A DNA stretch of 64,000 bases from Citreicoccus inhibens (GTDB taxonomy: Bacteria; Myxococcota; Myxococcia; Myxococcales; Myxococcaceae). The stretch lies in the NCBI RefSeq assembly GCF_019039035.1, contig NZ_JAHNZT010000012.1, forward strand, positions 1 through 64,000. Direction: 5' to 3'. The translations under genes were made by a program, and so were the position numbers. Positions 9,264 to 17,844 of this stretch are shown here, in pieces. The notes under the pieces are model-generated. The model was not told where the DNA came from. It was given only the letters and a program-made list of their open reading frames with translations, and made no database searches. The first letter of the stretch is position 1, and each line of letters starts with the position of its first letter.

Positions 9264-10220
9264 ATGAAGCCACTCGAAGGACGGATTGCCCTCGTCGCCG
9301 GCGCGACGCGGGGCGCGGGGCGCGGAATCGCGACGATGCTGGGCGAGGCGGGGGCCACCGTGTACTGCACGGGGCGCAGCGTGCGCGGGAATCTCGCCAG
9401 CGGCCCCAAGCGGCCGGAGACCCTCGAGGAGACGGCCGAGCGCGTGACGGCGCTGGGCGGCAAGGGCATCGCCGTGCGCGTGGACCACTCGGTGGAGGAG
9501 GAGGTGGAGGCGCTGGCGCAGCGGATCCGCGCCGAGGCCGGTCACCTGGACGTGCTCGTCAATGACATCTGGGGCGGCGAGTCCCTGATGGAGCTGGGAC
9601 TGCCCTTCTGGAAGCAGTCCGCGCAGAAGGCGCGGCTCATGTTCGACCGCGCCATCTTCACGCACCTGCTCACCAGCCGGCACCTCGTGCCGATGATGGT
9701 GGAGCGCAACCAGGGCCTCATCGTCGAGGTGACGGACGGTGACTCGTTCGGGTATCGCGGCGCGGTCGCCTATGACGTCACGAAGATGGCGGTCATCCGC
9801 CTGGCGTTCGCGATGTCTCGCGACCTGCGGCGCACGAACGTCACCGCGCTCGCCATCACCCCAGGCTTCCTCCGCTCGGAGGAGATGCTGGACTACTTCG
9901 GCGTGACGGAGGCGACCTGGCGCGACGCCGCCAAGAAGGACCCCAACTTCATCGCCTCGGAGACGCCCGCGTACGTGGGCCGCGCCGTGGCGGCGCTCGC
10001 GGCCGACCCGAACGTGAGGGCCCGGGCCGGCCGCGTCGTCGCATCATGGACCCTGGCCCGTGAGTACGGCTTCACGGACCTGGATGGCACCCAGCCCCAC
10101 TGGGCCGACCACTTCACGCGGACCTACCAGCAGCCCTACACCGTGGCGCAGGATGCGGCGTATGCCTCGTGGATGAACGGGGCGATTGAAGTCATCGTCC
10201 CGGACTGGCCCCAGTACTGA
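9264..10220 (+). CDS. SDR-family oxidoreductase (DHRS1-like)
   Basis: The 318-residue short-chain dehydrogenase has a nucleotide-binding loop AGATRGAGRG at 12-21, VDVLVND-like strand end (LDVLVND) and the catalytic pair Y170-x-x-x-K174 (YDVTK). The longer middle insertion with FWKQSAQKARLMFDRA and the YDVTKMAV motif resemble the DHRS1-like branch of the family. Substrate is unknown. The frame opens earlier, at 9153, but the ATG at 9264 is preceded by AAAGGAAA and starts exactly at the Rossmann strand (MKPLEGRIALVAGA). It lies divergent to the WYL regulator with a symmetrical operator candidate between them, so it is probably repressed or activated by that protein. Confidence 0.92.
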   Translation: MKPLEGRIALVAGATRGAGRGIATMLGEAGATVYCTGRSVRGNLASGPKRPETLEETAERVTALGGKGIAVRVDHSVEEEVEALAQRIRAEAGHLDVLVNDIWGGESLMELGLPFWKQSAQKARLMFDRAIFTHLLTSRHLVPMMVERNQGLIVEVTDGDSFGYRGAVAYDVTKMAVIRLAFAMSRDLRRTNVTALAITPGFLRSEEMLDYFGVTEATWRDAAKKDPNFIASETPAYVGRAVAALAADPNVRARAGRVVASWTLAREYGFTDLDGTQPHWADHFTRTYQQPYTVAQDAAYASWMNGAIEVIVPDWPQY

Positions 10221-10230
10221 GCCGCGCTCA

Positions 10231-10273
10231 GGGACGCCTCAGCCCGCCTCTTCCCGAAGGGATGAGGCGTCCC
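10231..10273. terminator. Perfect 11-bp inverted repeat between converging genes
   Basis: GGGACGCCTCA (10231-10241) is matched perfectly by TGAGGCGTCCC (10263-10273) with a 21-base loop that can itself fold. The repeat sits just after the SDR stop (10218-10220) and contains the stop and last codons of the amidohydrolase gene. It could act as a terminator for both genes. There is no T-tract on either side. Confidence 0.6.
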
Positions 10274-12053
10274 GGCCCGCGCGCCACGCATAGCCGGTGA
10301 ACAGGTCCCGGCCGTCCTTCACGGTGAGCAGGACGCGGATGTCCTTGAGCGTGTGCTGGGACACCGTGAGCGGATTGCTGGAGAGCACCACCAGGTCCGC
10401 GCGCTTGCCGGGCTCGATGGTGCCCTTCGTCCCCTCCTCCGAGTAGAGGATGGCGTTGCCGACGGTGAGCGCCTTGAGCGCCTCCATCACGGGGATGCGC
10501 TGCTCCTCGCCCACCACCGCGCCGGACAGGCTGGTGCGGTTCACCGCCGCGTCCACCAGCAGCATGGGCTCCAGCGGAATCACCGGCGCGTCCGAGTGGA
10601 TGGACAACGGCATCCCTCGCTTCAACGTGGACGCCAGCGGGCTGATGCGCAGCGCGCGCGCCGGCCCCAGCGTCTCCTGCATGTGCCAGTCGCCCCAGTA
10701 GTACGTGTGCACGTTGAAGTAGCTGGGGAGGATGCCCAGGTCACGCATCGCATCCAGCTGGTCCTCGCGCACCGTCTGCGCGTGGATCATCACCGGCCGC
10801 AGCGCCTTGGGTCCCTGCAGCGTGCGCGCCTTGCGCACGGCCGAGATCATCATGTCCGCCGCCGCGTCCCCGTTGCAGTGCACCAGGAGCTGGAGGCCCT
10901 CCGCGTAGGCCCGGTCGAACCAGCCGTCCAGTTCCTCCTGGCTCACCACCGACTCGCCTCGGTACGACTCGGGCTTGCCCTCGGGCGGCTTCAGGTAGGG
11001 CTGCGTGAGGTAGGCCGTCTTGCCTTGCGGCGAGCCGTCCGCGGTGATCTTCACCCCGCCCACCTTGAGGCGCCCCACGTAGGTGCCCACGTGCTTGCGC
11101 GCCTTGAAGTCCGCCAGCAGCCCCGGCGACGACGACGCGGCGCCCCGAGGCTCGCGGTCGCAATCATGCCGGTGCGGCACGCGCGCGGTGGTGCGCACCG
11201 GGTGGGGGGAGATCGTCTCCCCCACCGTGGTCCACTTCGGGTACGCGACGATGTCGATGAGCAACCGGTGCTGGCGCGCCGCCTCCTCCAGCAGCGCCAG
11301 CGAGTCCGGCGACGTCTGGCCTTCCTGCGCGGTGGTGATGCCCCGGCTGGCGTAGTGCCATTGGACATCCTCCAGCGTGGTCAACTGCTCCTCGGGCGTC
11401 TTCGCCGGCAGGTGCGCCAGGAGCCCGAACACGGCCTGCTCCGTCACCACGCCGGTGGGCTCGCCCCGCTCGTCGCGCCAGATGGAGCCGCCCGGCGGAT
11501 CCTCCGCGCCCTTCACGTAGCCGGCCTGGGTCAACGCCAGGTGGTTGGCCGTGGCCAGGTGCGCGGAGACGTGGATGAGGACGAGCGCGTGCGTGGTGGA
11601 GACGCGGTCCAGTTCGTCCGCCAGTGGGTGACGCCGCTCCTTGAGCCGCGAGTCGTCATACCCCACCGCCACGAGGGTGGAACCCGGCGGCGGCGCGTGC
11701 GCCTCCAGGTGCAACCGCAGCCGATCCAGGATGTCCTCCAGGCTCGCGACCTCGCCCGCCGGCGGAGGGCTCAAGTCCGGCCAGCCCCAGGTGTCCACCA
11801 TGGCGCCCAGGTGCGAGTGCCCATCCACGAAGCCCGGCAACATCGTGCGGCCTCGCAGGGACACCACCTCCGTGTTCGGCCCGCGGTGGCGCAGCACCGC
11901 GTCTCGCGTTCCCACCGCGAGAATCGTGTCACCCCGCAGCGCCACGGCCTCCGCCGTGGGCTGCGCGTCATTCATCGTCAGGATGGTGCCGCCCTCGAAG
12001 ATTCGGTCGGCGATGGGGACGGGGGTCTCAGCGGAGGGGCGTTTCGTGGTCAT
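10239..12053 (-). CDS. Amidohydrolase family 3 protein (YtcJ-like)
   Basis: The 604-residue protein is an amidohydrolase of the YtcJ type. The N-terminal beta-sandwich part has GGTILTMND and VALRGDTILAVG; the metal motif is DGHSHLG; later metal/active-site segments are LLVHCNGDAAAD, MIHAQTVRED and SIHSDAPV; the C-terminal part has GKRADLVVLSSNPL. Family members hydrolyse N-substituted or amide bonds; the substrate here cannot be read. No signal peptide is seen. The last codons and the stop lie in an inverted repeat shared with the converging SDR gene. The Shine-Dalgarno sequence is weak. Confidence 0.92.
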   Translation of the reverse strand: MTTKRPSAETPVPIADRIFEGGTILTMNDAQPTAEAVALRGDTILAVGTRDAVLRHRGPNTEVVSLRGRTMLPGFVDGHSHLGAMVDTWGWPDLSPPPAGEVASLEDILDRLRLHLEAHAPPPGSTLVAVGYDDSRLKERRHPLADELDRVSTTHALVLIHVSAHLATANHLALTQAGYVKGAEDPPGGSIWRDERGEPTGVVTEQAVFGLLAHLPAKTPEEQLTTLEDVQWHYASRGITTAQEGQTSPDSLALLEEAARQHRLLIDIVAYPKWTTVGETISPHPVRTTARVPHRHDCDREPRGAASSSPGLLADFKARKHVGTYVGRLKVGGVKITADGSPQGKTAYLTQPYLKPPEGKPESYRGESVVSQEELDGWFDRAYAEGLQLLVHCNGDAAADMMISAVRKARTLQGPKALRPVMIHAQTVREDQLDAMRDLGILPSYFNVHTYYWGDWHMQETLGPARALRISPLASTLKRGMPLSIHSDAPVIPLEPMLLVDAAVNRTSLSGAVVGEEQRIPVMEALKALTVGNAILYSEEGTKGTIEPGKRADLVVLSSNPLTVSQHTLKDIRVLLTVKDGRDLFTGYAWRAGRDASSLREEAG

Positions 12054-12221
12054 TCAGGGGACTCGGGGCAGAAGTGGAAAACATGCTCCGCCGAGCAAGG
12101 TGGTCCCTGAGCGTCACAGCGTCCATCGCCCCCCAGGGTCGCGAAGGGTTGTCTTTGCACTCGTTCAGTGCCCGAGAAAACAAGACAGCCCTTCGGACCG
12201 GATGTCTGGAATGAGGCGCGC

Positions 12222-14099
12222 TCAGTAGTGGACGGAGAGCGTGACGCCGCTGTAGGCCGAATAGCCTTTCAGCAGAATCCACTGCGTGCCCGCGGGCAGG
12301 TTACCCGCCAGCGTGCATGTTTCATTGCTACCCGACAAGTAGGGCCGGCAGTCGAACAGGGTCAGCGTGGGCGCGAGGTTGAAGCGCGTGTAGAGGTCCG
12401 CGTCTCCCGTGCTGCCGCTCACGATGCGGACGGTGGCCGGGGTGTTGGCCGGCACGTTCAGACAGAAGTACTTCTCCGAGCCCGAGGAGCCAGAGAGCCC
12501 GGTCACCTGCGCGTCGTTGGCCAGCGTGGTGCACGTGACGGGCGGAGGCACGGTTCCCAACCCCACGGCCTCCCACGCCGCGTCCACGGCGAGTTGCACG
12601 GACATGTCGTAGCCCATGTCCGAGGCCACCTGCTTCAGAATGAACCGCGCCTGGGTGAAGTTGGTGGACGCGACGAAGTAGTCCGTGTTGGCGCGATACA
12701 TGATGCGCGCGGCCTTCTCGATACCAATGCCCTGCACGTTCACCGTCGTCCTGCCCCGAGGGTGCGTGCCTCCGGTGGACAGCAGCTTGAACGCCAGGTT
12801 CGGAATGCCTGAGCCGTAATGCGGGTCAATGGTGGGCGAGAAGTCCGGGTAGTAGTCCAGCGAGTCGCCATCCCGCTTGGGGTCCTGCATGTAGCGCAAG
12901 GCGTCCCCGGCGATGGGCGGCGTCCAGACGGCCTCGCCAATCTTCCAGATGTCCTCGCCCATGCTCCACGTGCCCGAGGCCAGGCTCTGGCAGGTGGCGG
13001 TGAAGATGTCCGAGACGGACTCGTTGAGCGCGCCGGACTCGCCCGCGTAGTCGAGGTTGGACGTCGACTCGGTGATGGCGTGGGTGAACTCGTGCACGAC
13101 GGGCTCCGCGTCCATGCATGGCGAGCTCAGGTTGACCCCATCGCCGTCGCCACACATCAACCGGGTCCCGTCCCAGTAGGCGTTCGCGTAGTTCGTCATG
13201 TAGTTCACGGTCGCCACCAGCTTCGCGCCCGAGTTGTCGAAGGAGTCCCGCGCGAAGAGGGTGTTGAAGCAGTCATAGAACTCCCCCAGCTTCGCGAGCG
13301 GGACGTCGAGTGAGGGGTCCCACGCGGGAATCCCCTCGATGGAGCACAGGTGCGACTTCCACGAGCAGACCTCTCGCCGGCGCATGGTGCGAATGTCGGA
13401 GCGGCGCCTCACCACGGCGGCGTCCTCCGCGCGGACGTAGACGCGGTCCTTCACCGGCGTCCCGTCTTCCTCCTCGCCCGTCACCTTCACCTCGAAGGCG
13501 CGCACCAGCGCGGCCTCGGGCGTGGGCCGCAAGAAGACCTCTCGGGGCGGGCTCGCCTCGCGCGCGCCGGGCGTGGAGGTGAGCGCCACCTGCAGCGCGG
13601 TCTCGGGGGCGATGCGCGCCGCAGCAGGCTCGGGCTCACCGTCGCGCGCCGAGCCGTTCACCGCGTAGAGACGACCGCTCGCGTCGAGGTGAACGCGCAG
13701 TTCCTCGCCCACCACGGGGAGGCCTGCCTTCACCTGCGCGTAGCGCACGTGCACGTTGCCCTGCGCATCCGGCCGCACGTCCCGCGGCACCACGTCCGCC
13801 AGCTTGAGCCGGAACACCGGCAGCGCCCGCGCGAGCGCCGGCTCCAACAACGCATGCGCCTGGCGCGCCGAGGCCCCTGAGAGCCCTCGCCCCGCGCTGC
13901 CCAGGTCTCCCTTCACGAAGGTGGGCACCCCGTCCGGGTGCGTGTCCAGGACGTGAGCATCCGGCAGCGCGCTCAACGCCGATGCGAGGCTTTCCGTGTC
14001 AGGGGCGGACTCCAGGGCGGCCTGGGGGGCGCCCTCCATGCCACACGCCGAGACACCGAGCGCCAAGCTGGCCCACAGCCCATACATCTTCCGCGTCAT
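12222..14099 (-). CDS. Thermolysin-like (M4) metalloprotease lipoprotein
   Basis: This secreted zinc protease has 625 residues. A type II signal ends in a lipobox VSAC with C19, so it may be anchored to a membrane before release. The propeptide (about 45-240) resembles FTP/PepSY regions (VHVRYAQVKAGLPVVGEELRVH). The catalytic domain has HEFTH at 336-340 and the third zinc ligand E360 in GALNESVSDIF. From about 525 a pre-peptidase C-terminal (PPC-like) beta domain follows, with GDADLYTRF and GTQWILLKGYSAYSG, which is normally cleaved off or used in secretion. AGGAGGA precedes the ATG. It probably serves predation or nutrition, as for many myxobacterial exoproteases; that role is inferred. Confidence 0.95.
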   Translation of the reverse strand: MTRKMYGLWASLALGVSACGMEGAPQAALESAPDTESLASALSALPDAHVLDTHPDGVPTFVKGDLGSAGRGLSGASARQAHALLEPALARALPVFRLKLADVVPRDVRPDAQGNVHVRYAQVKAGLPVVGEELRVHLDASGRLYAVNGSARDGEPEPAAARIAPETALQVALTSTPGAREASPPREVFLRPTPEAALVRAFEVKVTGEEEDGTPVKDRVYVRAEDAAVVRRRSDIRTMRRREVCSWKSHLCSIEGIPAWDPSLDVPLAKLGEFYDCFNTLFARDSFDNSGAKLVATVNYMTNYANAYWDGTRLMCGDGDGVNLSSPCMDAEPVVHEFTHAITESTSNLDYAGESGALNESVSDIFTATCQSLASGTWSMGEDIWKIGEAVWTPPIAGDALRYMQDPKRDGDSLDYYPDFSPTIDPHYGSGIPNLAFKLLSTGGTHPRGRTTVNVQGIGIEKAARIMYRANTDYFVASTNFTQARFILKQVASDMGYDMSVQLAVDAAWEAVGLGTVPPPVTCTTLANDAQVTGLSGSSGSEKYFCLNVPANTPATVRIVSGSTGDADLYTRFNLAPTLTLFDCRPYLSGSNETCTLAGNLPAGTQWILLKGYSAYSGVTLSVHY

Positions 14100-14137
14100 G
14101 GACTTCCTCCTGGAGACAGGTCCGAGAAGCCCAGTCA

Positions 14138-14190
14138 GCTAAGCATATTTTTCAGTTATTTACCGTTTTTCTCGTTCAATAACAGACAGG
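14138..14190 (-). promoter_or_regulatory. AT-rich upstream region of the M4 protease gene
   Basis: This short stretch is strikingly AT-rich in a genome near 70 % GC and lies 40-90 bases before the protease start. On the minus strand it contains TTGAAC, TAAATA and AAAATATG elements. It is the obvious place for the promoter, but I cannot assign a -35/-10 pair with correct spacing. Confidence 0.4.
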
Positions 14191-14192
14191 GG

Positions 14193-15317
14193 TCAGGAGG
14201 GCGCGGAGTCCTCGCGGCGATGGGCCTCCACCTCGGGGACCTCCTCCCAGCGAATCCAACCCGCGCGGGCGGCGTGGCGCGCGGCCGACACGGTGTCATC
14301 CACGCAGCGCATCTGGCTGCCCGCGGCGCGGATGTCCTCGGCGATGCGCGCCAGCTCGGCATCGCGGCGCGGGTGGTGGGGCACGTTGCGGATGTAGACG
14401 CAGCGGATGCGGCCCGGGAACTCGCGGACGATGGAGCGGTAGTGCTCGGCGTCCTCCTGTCCGCTGTCTCCAATCAGGATGAACGGCAGCGTGGGCAGGG
14501 TGGTGAGCACGCCGCGAATCTTCTCGCGCTTGTGTCCATGGCCACCGCCGGGCGCGAAGCCCTGGCGAGACAGGCCCCAGTCGCGCAGCAGCAGCGGGCC
14601 CGCCGGGATGCGGTGCAGCGTGAAGAACTCGTCCAGGTGCTCGTAGAGGTTCCACGGGCTGCTGGAGACGTAGAACAGCGGGTTGCCCGCCGCGCCCGAG
14701 GTCCCCGCTTGCAGCGCCGCGTAGAAGGCGTCCACGCCGGGGAAGGGCAGGCGCACGCGGTGGTCGCTGAGGAACAGCGCGTGGGCGCGTTGGAGCAGGT
14801 CGGTGACGCCCGTGACGATGACGGTGTCGTCGATGTCGCTGATGATGCCCAGCTCCGCGCTCGGGCCCGCCACGTTCACCGGCGCGAGCACGCGCGGGAC
14901 GTTCTCCGGCTCGGGAGAGAGCAGCTCCAATTCCACGTCGTGCCAGCCCGAGCGGACGCCCTCGGGAGGCGGCACCCACAGCTCGAGGAAGCCCTCCTCG
15001 TCGGTGACGCCCTCCCAGCGGTGCTCGCCCCAGCGCACCGCCACGCGCGCCCCGGGAACCTCGCGCGTCATGTAGCGCTTGTAGGAGGCCACGGCGCTGC
15101 TCCACACCGTGTGGCGCTCCTGGCGCGGGCGCACCTTCCGGTCCTCCAGCACGCGCGCCTTGATGACCACCCGCTCGTGCGAGCCATAGCCCCGGTACGG
15201 GAGGATGCGCAGCGGCGGAGCAACGCCCAGCCAACGCCGGACAGCGCGGCTCAGCGCGTCGTAGCGGGCGTCCACCTGGACGGCGAAGCGGAAGAGCAGG
15301 GGCAGCAGGTCGGCCAT
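14193..15317 (-). CDS. App1-type phosphatase (DUF2183 domain)
   Basis: The 374-residue protein matches the App1/DUF2183 family, a HAD-like group that includes yeast phosphatidate phosphatase App1. The diagnostic nucleophile motif is ISDIDDTVIVTGVTD near residues 155-170; further conserved segments are FYVSSSPWNLYEHLDEFF, the basic HKREKIR and the C-terminal GDSGQEDAEHYRSIV. The N-terminal 150 residues form a beta-rich region (RVVIKARVLEDRKV; GVTDEEGFLELWV) typical of bacterial members. No signal peptide is clear. Phosphatidate as substrate is known for the yeast enzyme and only inferred here. It lies just downstream of a cysteine-cluster gene on the same strand, about 70 bases apart, so they may be cotranscribed. 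Confidence 0.92.
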   Translation of the reverse strand: MADLLPLLFRFAVQVDARYDALSRAVRRWLGVAPPLRILPYRGYGSHERVVIKARVLEDRKVRPRQERHTVWSSAVASYKRYMTREVPGARVAVRWGEHRWEGVTDEEGFLELWVPPPEGVRSGWHDVELELLSPEPENVPRVLAPVNVAGPSAELGIISDIDDTVIVTGVTDLLQRAHALFLSDHRVRLPFPGVDAFYAALQAGTSGAAGNPLFYVSSSPWNLYEHLDEFFTLHRIPAGPLLLRDWGLSRQGFAPGGGHGHKREKIRGVLTTLPTLPFILIGDSGQEDAEHYRSIVREFPGRIRCVYIRNVPHHPRRDAELARIAEDIRAAGSQMRCVDDTVSAARHAARAGWIRWEEVPEVEAHRREDSAPS

Positions 15318-15386
15318 GAGGGGAGCGGGGCGAAGCGGGTCGGGGCCTCGGACTGTAGAGGAACTCTCCGAGCCCGGGGCGCCCGT

Positions 15387-15908
15387 TCACTCGTCCAGGT
15401 GCAGCTTCCGGGTCAGCTCCGCGAGCTTCTCGGGCGGCAGGTCCGTGCGCGCCAGCGCCTCGCGGAAGCCCTCCGCGCCACGCTGCACCGCGCGGTAACC
15501 ACACTCGGGGAAGAACTCGGGCAGGGGAGAGTCCAGGAGGTTCCGCGGATAGTCGCGGCACATCCCGGGGCGGCTGTCATACGCGTCGCACTGGCGGCTC
15601 ACCGGGTCGTAGTGCGTGCAGCGAAAGACGAGCAGGCGCATGCGCCGGTCCTCGCCCACGGGCTCGAAGCCGTTCACCCACCGGTGCCACGCGAGCACGA
15701 GCCGGCGCAGCGTGCGCACATGGAACACCGGCGCGCTCACCGGAATCACCGGCGTCTCGCAGCAGCGCCCGCAGCCGTTGCAGGCACCCGCCAGCCGATA
15801 GCGAGGCCCGCCGCGCTCGCGGCGCAGCCACCGCGTGACGCGCAGGTCGAACGCGTAGCACGCCCGAGCGATGCGCTTGAGCACCCGGCGGAGGAGGCCA
15901 TCCTTCAT
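15387..15908 (-). CDS. YkgJ-family cysteine-cluster protein
   Basis: The 173-residue protein has the cysteine pattern of the YkgJ (CxxCxxCC) family: CNGCGRCCE near residue 43, then FRCTHYDP-x-x-x-QCDAYDSRPGMCRDYP. These eight or so cysteines are thought to bind a metal, possibly zinc or an Fe-S cluster; the family function is unsettled. The start at 15908 is chosen because GGGAGG lies just upstream and because homologous sequence begins there (MKDGLLRRVLKRIARACYAFDLRV); the open frame to 16136 is an unsupported extension. It is followed by the App1-like gene and is divergent from the DUF6310 gene. Confidence 0.88.
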   Translation of the reverse strand: MKDGLLRRVLKRIARACYAFDLRVTRWLRRERGGPRYRLAGACNGCGRCCETPVIPVSAPVFHVRTLRRLVLAWHRWVNGFEPVGEDRRMRLLVFRCTHYDPVSRQCDAYDSRPGMCRDYPRNLLDSPLPEFFPECGYRAVQRGAEGFREALARTDLPPEKLAELTRKLHLDE

Positions 15909-16105
15909 GGCCTCCCAGCTTAGTGCGCTTCGCCGCGAGGAGCCGCCTCCGCCGAGCCACCCATGCGCGTCGCCTCGCCGCTTGGGTCGTTCCCGTAGAG
16001 GGGACGCGTCGCGCCCATGACGGCCCGCGCCACGTCCTGTATGCGGAGTTCGTGCTGGCATACTCCAGGCCCTGCCCCACGGAGCCCTCGTTGGATTGAA
16101 GGGAC

Positions 16106-17023
16106 ATGACCATGCGCCTCCCCACGTGCGCCGCACTGCTGCTCTTCCTTTCGACGTGCGCGGCGTCGGCGCCCAGTGAAAGAGAGCGCGCGCCGCAGAA
16201 CCCGAGGGTCTTCAACCTCCGCCGCGCGGCCGGGCTGCCCTGGACAGATGGCGGAAGCTGCGTCGTCCGCGAGGCGGCTCAACCGTGGCCCGTGCTGGCG
16301 GAGCGCTGCTTTCACACCCTGGACCATGACCGGGTCCGCTTCAATGACCCGACGAGACGATGCGCGGTCGCTTCGGCGGAGGCCGCGGCCCCAGGCTTCG
16401 GCCTCTGTGTCTTCGCTGCACCCGAGCTCATCGCGGGCGCGGTCATCGTCGTGGGCGTGGTGGTGATAGGGGTCGCCATCCAGGAAGCGCTCGATGCGCA
16501 CGCGCTGCGAGCGGGCACCACCGCGGAGACAGCGGCCGCGCCTCAGCGGCTGTCCGCCCGGCAAGCGACCTCCCCAGGTCAAACACCCAAGCCGAAGCCC
16601 TCAGGACAAGACTGGCTCCCTCCGGTACCCACCGAGCCACGGGAGCGCGAGCGTCTTCCTGAGTGCACGCCTGTGCCAGTGCCACACGCGGGCAACGATG
16701 CCTCGCACAATGCATGTGCAGACACGTTTCCACCCAACCGTTACCCCGGCATGGACGTGCTCGTGAATGGCATCCGCTTCGATGCGCTACAAGTCGGGGC
16801 GCTCGCCCTCTGGGAGATCAAGACCCATCGATTTGATACCTACAATGACTTTGTCCGTGACCATGAGATTGAGAACGAACTCAGGCAACTGCACGAAGAG
16901 CTCAACGCCGCGACTGCCTGCGGATACGACTTCGTCGTGGGCGTGAGCACCGAAGAACACAAGCGAGCGTTGCTCGATCGAGACCCCGAACTCAGGGTCG
17001 TCGCCACGAGGTGTCCGCGATGA
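16106..17023 (+). CDS. DUF6310 lipoprotein-like toxin candidate
   Basis: The 305-residue protein is modular. It opens with a hydrophobic export signal (LPTCAALLLFLSTC, C18; Thr at -1 makes the lipobox atypical), has a cysteine-containing region to about 100, a hydrophobic segment at 108-125 (LIAGAVIVVGVVVIGVAI), a Pro-rich linker, and a C-terminal domain that I recognise as DUF6310 (PGMDVLVNG to the end). In that domain D226, E237 and K239 form the spacing D-x10-E-x-K typical of PD-(D/E)xK nucleases. The next gene starts inside its stop codon (ATGA). The organisation resembles SitA-type polymorphic toxins exchanged between myxobacteria; toxicity and nuclease activity are inferences. GAAGGGA precedes the ATG. 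Confidence 0.85.
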   Translation: MTMRLPTCAALLLFLSTCAASAPSERERAPQNPRVFNLRRAAGLPWTDGGSCVVREAAQPWPVLAERCFHTLDHDRVRFNDPTRRCAVASAEAAAPGFGLCVFAAPELIAGAVIVVGVVVIGVAIQEALDAHALRAGTTAETAAAPQRLSARQATSPGQTPKPKPSGQDWLPPVPTEPRERERLPECTPVPVPHAGNDASHNACADTFPPNRYPGMDVLVNGIRFDALQVGALALWEIKTHRFDTYNDFVRDHEIENELRQLHEELNAATACGYDFVVGVSTEEHKRALLDRDPELRVVATRCPR

Positions 17024-17775
17024 GCACTCGAAAGAACCTCGTGGTCATCACGCAGGGCCCAGAGCTCCGGGACCATGACAGTCGCGCCCTCGCGATGGTT
17101 CACGGGCTGGAGCGAGCACTCCCGGACGTGCGCCTGGAGTGGACCGTCACCCAGGGGCGCCAACTGGCCAGGGTGCCTCAACGCGACGCATGGCTCACGG
17201 AATCAACCCGGGACGGGGGATTTCCTCTCCTGTGCAATGGGGACACGGACTACCCGGTGACGATTTCGGGTCTCCCCAAACCGGCGGGCCTCAGCCCGGG
17301 CAGACAGCCCCTGCTCGAGGTCCACGCGAAGCTGCCCCTGGACCCGACGGGAATCGCCTCAGCGGCGGCGGTGCTGGAGTCTGTAGCGGAGGGCACGCGC
17401 GCGTACTGGGGACATGCATCACCGGAGGGGTACGGCTCGGAAGTATCGGAGCAGCTCCGCCACTCGGCTCATGGGCTGGAGCATTCACTCCGTGGGCTCC
17501 CCATGCTCCAGGTGTCTCGGAATCTGCGCTCACCCGAGATTCCGCCCTACCTCGGGTGGTTGAACTACTGGTCCGCCGCTGCCGCTCGGGCCATCGGGTT
17601 CCCGGACCCGGCCCGCGATGCGGACCTGCATTCACGGGCGTGGCGCACGGCATCAGGAGGGTGGGTGGTTCCTCTCACGGATGCGCCACTCGATTACAAC
17701 GACCCCTCTCACGTGGAAGCGCTCCTGAGAACCTATGAGCGCTTCCCGGAGATTGGTGGACGCGCGGCACATTGA
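17020..17775 (+). CDS. DUF5953 protein, candidate immunity partner
   Basis: The 251-residue soluble protein belongs to the myxobacterial DUF5953 family as I recall it (LVVITQGPELRDHDSRALAMVHG; GWLNYWSAAAARAIGFPDP; C-terminal YERFPEIGGRAA). The C-terminal ERFPEIGGR resembles Imm52-type immunity proteins. The ATG at 17020 overlaps the TGA of the DUF6310 gene by four bases and has GAGGTG in the preceding coding sequence, so translation of both is coupled, as expected for toxin and immunity. A GTG at 17011 is a weaker alternative start. No signal peptide or membrane segment is seen, so it would act in the cytoplasm. Immunity function is inferred from gene order. Confidence 0.85.
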   Translation: MSTRKNLVVITQGPELRDHDSRALAMVHGLERALPDVRLEWTVTQGRQLARVPQRDAWLTESTRDGGFPLLCNGDTDYPVTISGLPKPAGLSPGRQPLLEVHAKLPLDPTGIASAAAVLESVAEGTRAYWGHASPEGYGSEVSEQLRHSAHGLEHSLRGLPMLQVSRNLRSPEIPPYLGWLNYWSAAAARAIGFPDPARDADLHSRAWRTASGGWVVPLTDAPLDYNDPSHVEALLRTYERFPEIGGRAAH

Positions 17776-17844
17776 CCCCGCGGCACCGTGGCGCGGAGCA
17801 TGCTCGGCCAGCGAGGAACACTCTCCCCGCAGACCCTCACCCGC

